Below are positions 56,664 through 64,000 of a stretch of DNA of 64,000 nucleotides, in pieces. The notes under the pieces were generated by a model that worked only from the letters and a program-made list of their open reading frames with translations, ran no database searches and was not told the DNA's origin. Each line of letters starts with the position of its first letter. The stretch's first letter is position 1. The translations under genes were made by a program, and so were the position numbers. The stretch comes from Chromobotia macracanthus (taxonomy: Eukaryota; Chordata; Actinopteri; Cypriniformes; Botiidae), in assembly GCA_036877525.1 (NCBI GenBank), contig JAZGTH010000011.1, forward strand, positions 3,470,001-3,534,000, given 5' to 3'.

Positions 56664-57339
56664 CCAGACAGAGGAAAGCAGAGGACGTGCGTCCCCACCC
56701 ACAAGCCTGAGTTTCGCTTCACTTCTCTTCAGACGTAAAGAGAGTTTGTGTGAAGCCCACACTGTTTCCTGTTTCATTCAACACACAGATGTACTGAGAA
56801 ATTATATTCAAGTTACAATAAAGATACATTTCACTCATTTTTACGTCATTTATCAGCTGATGGCACTCAGGTCTGTCCATCTTCATGAATGACTGAGGAA
56901 AACCTAATGCTTTAGGTTAAAACGTAAGTCTTAATGACCAGCAGAAAGTACTCTGCACCTTGGAAGTCTAAATAAACGTGTAAGGAGTAAAGATAACATA
57001 ATACTTAAGTACAGTAATGAAGTACAATTAATCAACTTAATCAGAATAAGCCTGAATCAACTCAGAATCAATGTGCATGTGTCAAAACATACACATTTCT
57101 TTTAGCACAGAGCTAGACCCAGACAAGCACACATATGTATTATTGCCGTCCATTCATATGTTTGCTGGTTTGGAAGAGCTGGTGTAGAATGATTTCTAGA
57201 GCTGTTCTTCATTTCAGCACACAACAGCCACCTGGATCCTCTGGTTTCAGGCCAGAAGCACTGAAGGGGGAGGGTGATGAGGGACCACTAACACTACAGT
57301 GTGAGGTGATACCACGGCAGAGCCAAAACTTCACATATG
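56664..57339 (+). CDS. Two frame-compatible orphan exons
   Basis: Exon-like 56664-56734 (acceptor ACATTTCAG, donor CAGAC|GTAAAG) and 57218-57339 (acceptor TTCATTTCAG, donor TATG|GTAAGT) join in frame. The first reads PDRGKQRTCVPTHKPEFRF. The second includes PLTLQCEVIPRQSQNFTYG. Composition is protein-like, but I recognise no family and could not anchor a start or end. They may belong to a plus-strand gene or lncRNA, or be chance. Confidence 0.3.
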
Positions 57340-59045
57340 GTAAGTCAACTGAGCTGTTGCTTTATGTAAAGAACAGAGCATGGAAAAAAAATCTCTACAA
57401 AAAAACCTTTGGATGTTGCTTCGATGAACCAAATGACATGAGTGAATTCATTCTTGTGATTTTGTAATACAACATGCTTCAGGAAATAGCCGTAACCATA
57501 CCTTATAGTCGTCTCCTTCAGCTTCAGAGTTGATGATTTGTTAAGCAGACGAATTAATGCATTGTAACAAATGTACAATGCTAAGCCTCACAGCATGTAC
57601 CTTACAGGGACAGAAGCAGAAACCTTTCAGTTAACAGATAACATTTAGAGGTGGTCTGACACAGGCAGAATATCTGCAGGCCATCAAAGTCTCACTAAGG
57701 ACATTCGGTGGCCATCTTTACATTTCTGGGCAGCTATGAGGAAAGAAGATATCTTTAAAATCTCTGGCTAAGGTCACAATAAAACACTTTATTTCTGACC
57801 TGCTATTAAACCTGACATCAGCTGTACCATTAATTTGGTTTCTTAAGCTGAAATTGCACTATAAAACAAATTTTTCCAAAACGCATCCGCAACGGCTGTC
57901 AAGTCCCTCGCAACCCTGAGTCCCTCCCCCAAAAAATGTTGCTTCCTACAATTCAACGGGTTCAATTTCACAGATCTTGCTGCAATGAATTATGGGCTTG
58001 TCTTTAAATTGGGGCAAAATAAAGTGTCATATATGGCTGCATGATGCCTTTGCTTTTTTTGAAACCGCTTTAAAATGCTGTCAAGGAAAACAGACCGCTG
58101 TGAAAGAACAAAGCTAACACCGCTAACACAACATCACTCACACAAATGCACACACGAGCACATTCAGACACCTGTTTTAAATTACCATTCAGAAGGCTAA
58201 TCATCCTTTTCTTCCTCTTCCCTCTTTTTTCCGAGTCCCGGGGGTTTTGAGAAGGGATTGCCTCATAGCGAGTATGTTCTGCAGCCACGCCTGTGAGAAC
58301 ACAGCAGAGAACGTTTGAAATATTCTCTGAACGGTTCCTCACCAAAACGCCTCCACAAGAGCCTCCACAAACAAAAAATGCTTTTAAAACATTCCAGCAA
58401 CTTAAAAACTTTTTTGATATACAGTATATATATATATATATATATAACGTTAAAAAGTTCTACTAACATTAATGCAAGAATGCTTTTTAATAATTTAAAG
58501 AATGTTAGCCATTCCCTGTTAGCTGGGACTTGACCTGTCCTGACCTTGTTTATTTTTCAGTCTGTGGTGCAAGCCGGGGATTGATTTACACAAACCACCA
58601 CAATGTAACTAACATTTCACTGTGAATTAGACGTGTCCACACAGAATGCTTAAGGCTTTGGTTAGTCATATATTTGCTACATGCAGGTTTTGAAACAGTT
58701 CAGTAAAATGGATCATTTAAACTGATCCGGTCTGATAATGAATGATATTAAAACAGCTATCTTACTGCTTTTATACTCATTAGCCTTAAGACAAATATGA
58801 ATTGTGAAATGAATCGATTGATACGTTTGAAACTTGAATGCATATGAACGTATGCACTTTTCATATTTATATATAAATATAAAAAGTGCACTAAAACCAC
58901 TGTAATATTCACAGTGTTGCAATATTCATATTCACACACAAATCTATTATAAAGTATACTATAATATTTTATCAGTATATGCCTATAATAGTTGATAAAC
59001 CATTCAGACCTACTAGCTATACTCTCCCAAGTAACTCAGTATACC
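57340..59045. other. Non-coding interval
   Basis: Only a truncated GTTAGCTGGG MITE (about 58390-58530) with a short (TA)n run (58429-58446) was recognised. Confidence 0.45.
58390..58530. mobile_element. Truncated MITE of the GTTAGCTGGG family (copy 9)
   Basis: Right part only: AACGTTAAAAAGTTCTACTA, GCAAGAATGC, and the end CCATTCCCTGTTAGCTGGGA. Confidence 0.7.
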
Positions 59046-59383
59046 CAACTAACAATGTTAGGTTGTAAGAATGTTCCCTAATGTTTCCATTAGATAACAA
59101 AAATGTTAAAAACATCATTTAGAAAGTTCTAGGAACATTTAAAGCATTGTTTTTTTTTAACTTTGTATTAACAGTATTGCTTGGTTATGTTACTCAAACA
59201 TTTTTAATTCTGTAAATATTTTAAGATGTTCCTCTGATTACTTAATAATAACGTTTTTGATATATGATATATAACATTAAACAATGTTCTACTAATGTTA
59301 CTGAAAGAATCTTTTAATAACTTTAAGAGAACGTTTAGAGAACATTAGCCAACATTTTAAAAACGTTCCCTGTTAGCTGGCTA
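59046..59383. mobile_element. MITE of the GTTAGCTGGG family (copy 10), near full length
   Basis: It starts CCAACTAACAATGTTAGGTT and ends ACGTTCCCTGTTAGCTGG. All family blocks are present in order. Confidence 0.85.
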
Positions 59384-59829
59384 TGTGGAATTGTCACTCT
59401 TGAAGCACCCTGCTTCCAGGTTTGTGTAGATGTTGTTCACCTCAGGCTGAAGAGAGATTTGAGCCTCCCTTGACTCCAGTAAGGATGTGAGGAGGGGTGG
59501 AGAGACCTGCGACTGTTCTGCGGTTTAAGCATCTGTCCAGCATTCATAATTCACAGTGACATTATCCTAACAGGCTACAGTCAGTCCCTGTGCTCCTGTT
59601 ATACAGGAAAACAACATGAGAGTCAATGACGACATCCAAGTCTGTGATAGAACATGAACAACATGGGAGTGTCTGCAGAGACCCTGCAAATTTGAATTCA
59701 TATATATATATACATATACATATATATATATATTGTGTTATATGAGTAACACAAATGTAACTTTAGGAATTATGTTGTGACTAAAGAAAATTAAAAATAA
59801 GGTAAAATAGGATATATTCTAGCATATTC

Positions 59830-60032
59830 AATATAGTCACCCTTCGTCTAGAATTTACAGAAACTTTTCCATCACCCAGTTTCTTGAGGAATCATCCTGA
59901 GAAGATTATTACGTTCACAATTATATTTTTATTTTTACATTTTTAACATTTAGTCAAGTGTCTTCAGATTAAAAGATTTTAAGATAAGAAACATTTTTTT
60001 CAACATTTCACACAACTTTTGACTGGTAGTGT
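59830..60032 (-). mobile_element. Second copy of the CACTACTGGTCAAA DNA element
   Basis: It ends ACTTTTGACTGGTAGTGTA, the mirror of the terminus at 5036. Blocks AGTCACCCTTCGTCTAGAA and TTTCTTGAGGAATCATCCTG are typical of the same element. A (TA)-rich stretch precedes it (59700-59735). Confidence 0.65.
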
Positions 60033-63000
60033 ATGTACTAACAGATAGTTTGGCTTAATTTGACTTCTGCATATGTAAAGAAAAGCACGTAAAGTAACTT
60101 AAGTGTACAATTTTATGTTTCAAACAGAGGTGGCGAAAGAGAGGCAAAAGTTACGGATTGCAGCTTTAATGATTACCTAAATTATTTGCAGATAACTACT
60201 ACTGATAATAATAACTATTATAAATAATACACTTTCAAATTCCTAACTCTAAGTGTGAGTAATATTGATAGTGATGGAGCACTAATACAGTCAGTAATAA
60301 ACAGTAGGCCTACATGTGGAAGTATAAATTATTGAGTAATAAATGGCCACAAAATCATTTGTGAAGTTAAACTGCTAATAGACTGGACTCATATAAGTCC
60401 ATCTAAACCAAAGAGTCTTTACATAGCAACATAACTCAGCCAACAACTGTTATGACAAACACTTCTGTAATCTATTAATAATCCAAGTCGACACATGCAT
60501 AATGACCACTAAATTCTTTCAAGTCTGTCCAATCAAAATCAGTGATCGAATGTGAGCCAAATGTGACATTGTTATTATTAACAGGGACATGAAAAACCCA
60601 AAAAATGAAACAGAAATACAAAAAAAGACAAACAAATATCAGGGCAAACGGAAATGCGGTGAGAGACAGCTGTTCAGAGTAATCCGTGGAATTATGGGAG
60701 ATTACTAGCGGTTTAAAACAAGCATTTCAACAGCAGATGTCTGTCAGCAAACTCAGGAGGTGAGAATCGAGTTCCCAAATAAAAATAGGTGGATACTGAG
60801 GAGCTCACAGGGATCTGGACAGCATTCCTAAAGAAACAGTCCATAAGCCTGAGACTGGATTCGCTTTGGCCAGGAAAGCAGGAAACAATACAGGGAGCCC
60901 CTGTTCTGCCCAGTGTGAAATCCAGAACAACCTTCTTCCTGTCCAACCATTGCATGCTTCCCCTCATTCATTGTGTGCAGACCGACCCCCTGTCATTAAA
61001 CTCCATGTAGCCCTCACTCTGGGAGATGACCCTGGACTTTCAATGGAAAAGCGGTCATACTGTCCCACGCTCATTCTGTTGCACTGAGAAAAGCATTCTT
61101 TTATTCTGTTTTATGGAAATGAAATTCCACATACCTAGTTGAGATTTTTTCCATGATGTATTAGAGTGGAATTGTCCTCTGCCTCGCTCTAGGAAACATG
61201 GAAAAGGAGATTCTGAAAAAACCGCAACCAAAGATGGAGAGCAATGGGACACTTCTGAATGTGGGAAAACTGACAGGGAATCCTGGTGGAAAAGGGAGAA
61301 ATTATACAATCTTGGATATTCTTACCTTTACTAATTAGTGTAAATGTATGTCTGCTTTATAAATATTCAATGATACGAGAAGATTTACTGCTTATGCAAA
61401 ATAAAATAATAAAATATTAAAGGCAAAATTTGAGCACTTTGGCTTGACAAAACAAACTCAGACCAAGTGGATTTTTATCTGCGTTTGTGTTAAAGCTGAT
61501 AACATTGTGCCAGTAATTGTCACTACCAGCCAGCAGATATTGTAGACCACATACAGTATAGACATCATGAACGATCGATCGCTTGTCTCTAATCATTTAC
61601 AGCTGATCAGAATAAATGACTAGTGAGCTGCAGTTAATACTCCAGAACACAACACTTGTCCTCTTACCCTCCATCCAAAATCCCCTCCATTTATTCTGAA
61701 TTCCTTCTCATTTTTCTGCTCTCCGTCTTGTTGTCTGAGTGGAGTGTGTGCAGATGTTGGACTTCAGCGGTTATCTCATGGGAAAACTCTTCATGTGCTA
61801 ATAAAACCACCACACCCAAACGTATGTGAAACCTTTACAGTATGAGAAACAAAACATTGACTACAGGAATATGAAAACATGCATGTATTTCATATATGTG
61901 CACATGCGATTAATACATTTTCCCCAAAATATATTAAGCCACATTAAAAATGTCTGGATGTCATTTTCATAAATAAGAGTAAACCTTTCAAATGAAACAT
62001 AAAACAGTAGTTTAATAGAGTTTAAATAATAAAATATTTAACAAAATATTTATACTTTCTGGTTTTCAAGCTTGGGAAAACAGTTAATGTGATTCACTGC
62101 AACACAAGAATGAAAAGTCAATTAATTTTTCAGTCCAGTTTGTGGAAAAAAGTTATCAACTAATTTGGTTGATCAGTTTTTTCAAATTGAACTTGCTTGT
62201 TCTTTGAGCTCACTGCAGGTAAACAAAAATGATAATGTAACAAGGACAGAATTTCCATTTTATGATTTAAAACCAGTTTTAAACCGACTGCATCTCAACA
62301 AACAACTTAACGTGTGGCTTAACTTTTCTTGGTGCCACAATGCAAACAAAGGAAACCTGGAGTACAACAGCAGTACAAGTGAACAGAGATCACACAGGAA
62401 ACACTTATCTTTTACTGGGTTCCTTCCATACTAATGTGGATGTGTGGGAGCCAAACACACCATTTATCTGTCATGTTCTGCTTCTTATGTGAGCTTAACC
62501 ACATCCTTCATTACATCATCATCTCATTTCTCATCTCGCTCTCTCTAAACTCGACTCTAACTACATTCCACTGGCTTGAAGAGGACAGAACTCGGCACAT
62601 GACCAGTCCTAACTGGTACTGACTGGGCGGCTCGGCAGACATATTAGAGTGATTTATAGTGAACATTTAAACCTCTCAGTGAAACCCCTTTAACACATTA
62701 ACATACAGTTACTCTTCAGTGAGCCCTAATCAGTAAGAATAAAGAGTAATTCCTAACCCCCATTTCCCAGCAAAATGCTTTTCACTCAAACCCACTACCC
62801 AAAATGCCTTTCATGCACATACGGATGTTATTTCTCATCATGTGTTGTTCTTTTCATTCTGTTCTTTCTCTCATTCTCCCTCCATGTGACACAATAACTC
62901 AGACAGAACAGAGCTGGAAGAAAATTGAGAATTGGGAATTTTTTCATTGTACATTCAATTGTTTGTGTGCTAGCATGAGCTGACAGTGTTGTAGAGCATA

Positions 63001-63617
63001 TCAGGGTTATGGAATATATATTTTACAGTAAATCTTTTAAAAACGAGTGTGTTGGAAAAGGCTGGATCAGGGTGAATGTGGTTCAGCCTGCGAAAGCTTG
63101 TGAGATTGATCTATTGTGGTAGGCATGCAGATGGCTTTCATTATATTTGTTATCAGAATCACATCTAAACTGAAGTCATACTGTTGGCCTGTCATGCTTA
63201 AATTTAAATGATTTCTGACACAAGCATTTTGCCTGCGAGGAAAAGCTTTCACTCCAATAGTAATCTGATAAAATTATATTCAATACACTCAACAGCTTTT
63301 CATTTTACTCTGCTTTTTGGTTACCTCTGTGTCCTGTTTTTAAGCTTGCAAACCTCTGTTTAAAATATTACTTAAACTACGTTTCCTTTTCCACCGTTGT
63401 TCAGCAAATATATTCTAATTTAACAACGAAACACTTCTCCCGCTGATCTGCATTGTCCTACACAGACACATTTTGTGTGTGTCCTTTTTCCATTGCATAT
63501 TCCAATGCTTTAATTCCTTTGCAAGGACCAATATTTCCTTCTACGCCCTCAATTTATCTGCATTTTTCAACATCAGGCCTTGCTAGAAATTTAGAGTCAT
63601 TTTAGTTCTGATTTCAG

Positions 63618-63631
63618 CCACTAGATGGCAG
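63618..63631 (+). promoter_or_regulatory. CTCF-like motif, forward
   Basis: CCACTAGATGGCAG matches CCASYAGRKGGCRS at all 14 positions. Actual binding is inferred. Confidence 0.4.
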
Positions 63632-63688
63632 CATAAGACCTGTTTACAGCGTGCACTGTACAGCACAATCTGAATCATGATGTTATGG

Positions 63689-63701
63689 CGCCCCCTAATG
63701 G
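63689..63701 (-). promoter_or_regulatory. CTCF-like motif, reverse
   Basis: CGCCCCCTAATGG matches the reverse core at 12 of 13 positions and lies 58 bp from the forward motif, making a divergent pair. Confidence 0.35.
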
Positions 63702-64000
63702 TCAGACAGAGACTCCTCAAACAAGATTACATTTTTTAATTACATATTTATATGATAATTACTTTCAAATGATAAAAACTTATGAACATAAATCTTACTC
63801 AACAACACAGTGCTCAACATGGTCTTTTAGATTAAACAGGTATGAATTAAACTAGTTTAACAATAATGAACCTCTATAGCAATGTAATAATCCCTGTGTA
63901 GATGCTATAGGACGTGCACAAAGATGCTTTTGGAGTTGTTGTACGTGTGTGTGTGTTGTTTCTGATGTATTTGCTCTAGGTTTGCACGCTGACTCTCAGG

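Larger units (their letters stand above)
60033..64000. other. Right end of the window, no gene seen
   Basis: Ordinary AT-rich DNA. A fragment of the GCAATCCGTAACTTTTGCC repeat is reversed at 60120-60175. A short exon-like segment (60735-60760, TTCAACAG / GAG|GTGAGA) is too small to support. CTCF-like motifs are near the end. Confidence 0.45.

Noticed and set aside
60735..60760. 26-nt plus-strand exon-like segment (TTCAACAG / GAG|GTGAGA)
   Set aside because: It would fit the phase of the 57.2 kb orphan exon, but it is too short to distinguish from chance.

Overview
This is eukaryotic nuclear DNA from a ray-finned fish, most likely cyprinid-like. The evidence is short exons with GT/AG introns, AT-rich intergenic DNA, fish-type tRNA-derived SINEs, many MITE-like DNA elements and long microsatellites. 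The sequence names no species. No bacterial operon, CRISPR array, rRNA or true tRNA gene was seen.

Left part (about 0.6-17.7 kb, + strand): a tandem cluster of four intact L-rhamnose-binding lectin (RBL, SUEL-type) genes plus one decayed copy. I joined the exons by hand, and every joined CDS keeps frame. RBL-A (697-2956) has two carbohydrate-recognition domains (CRDs). RBL-B (4566-8134) has three CRDs and a polyproline linker. RBL-C (9618-12680) has two CRDs separated by two extra 45-nt linker exons. RBL-D (15684-17202) has one CRD. The decayed copy lies at about 14246-15250. These genes encode secreted lectins, expected to bind L-rhamnose or galactose sugars on microbes or eggs. The copies share a TATA-like box, a short signal exon, a second 24-nt signal exon, three exons per CRD and a 3'UTR intron.

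Middle part (about 17.7-41 kb): mostly non-coding. It holds a 32-bp minisatellite (19.5-20.2 kb), several possible 5' exons or promoters (23.5, 25.1 and 26.2 kb), a weak minus-strand exon pair (29.8-30.0 kb), a 0.8 kb CA microsatellite, a 19-bp repeat next to a small CpG-rich promoter (32.4-32.7 kb), and a 67-bp minisatellite (37.6-38.3 kb).

Right part (41.7-55.3 kb, - strand): a five-exon gene for a type I sialomucin whose cytoplasmic tail and C-terminus look like CD34. It is interrupted by a 10 kb first intron packed with MITEs. I found no exon for the cysteine-rich domain seen in mammalian CD34. From 55.4 to 64 kb there is no convincing gene, only repeats, two frame-compatible orphan exons (56.7 and 57.2 kb) and CTCF-like motifs near the right end.
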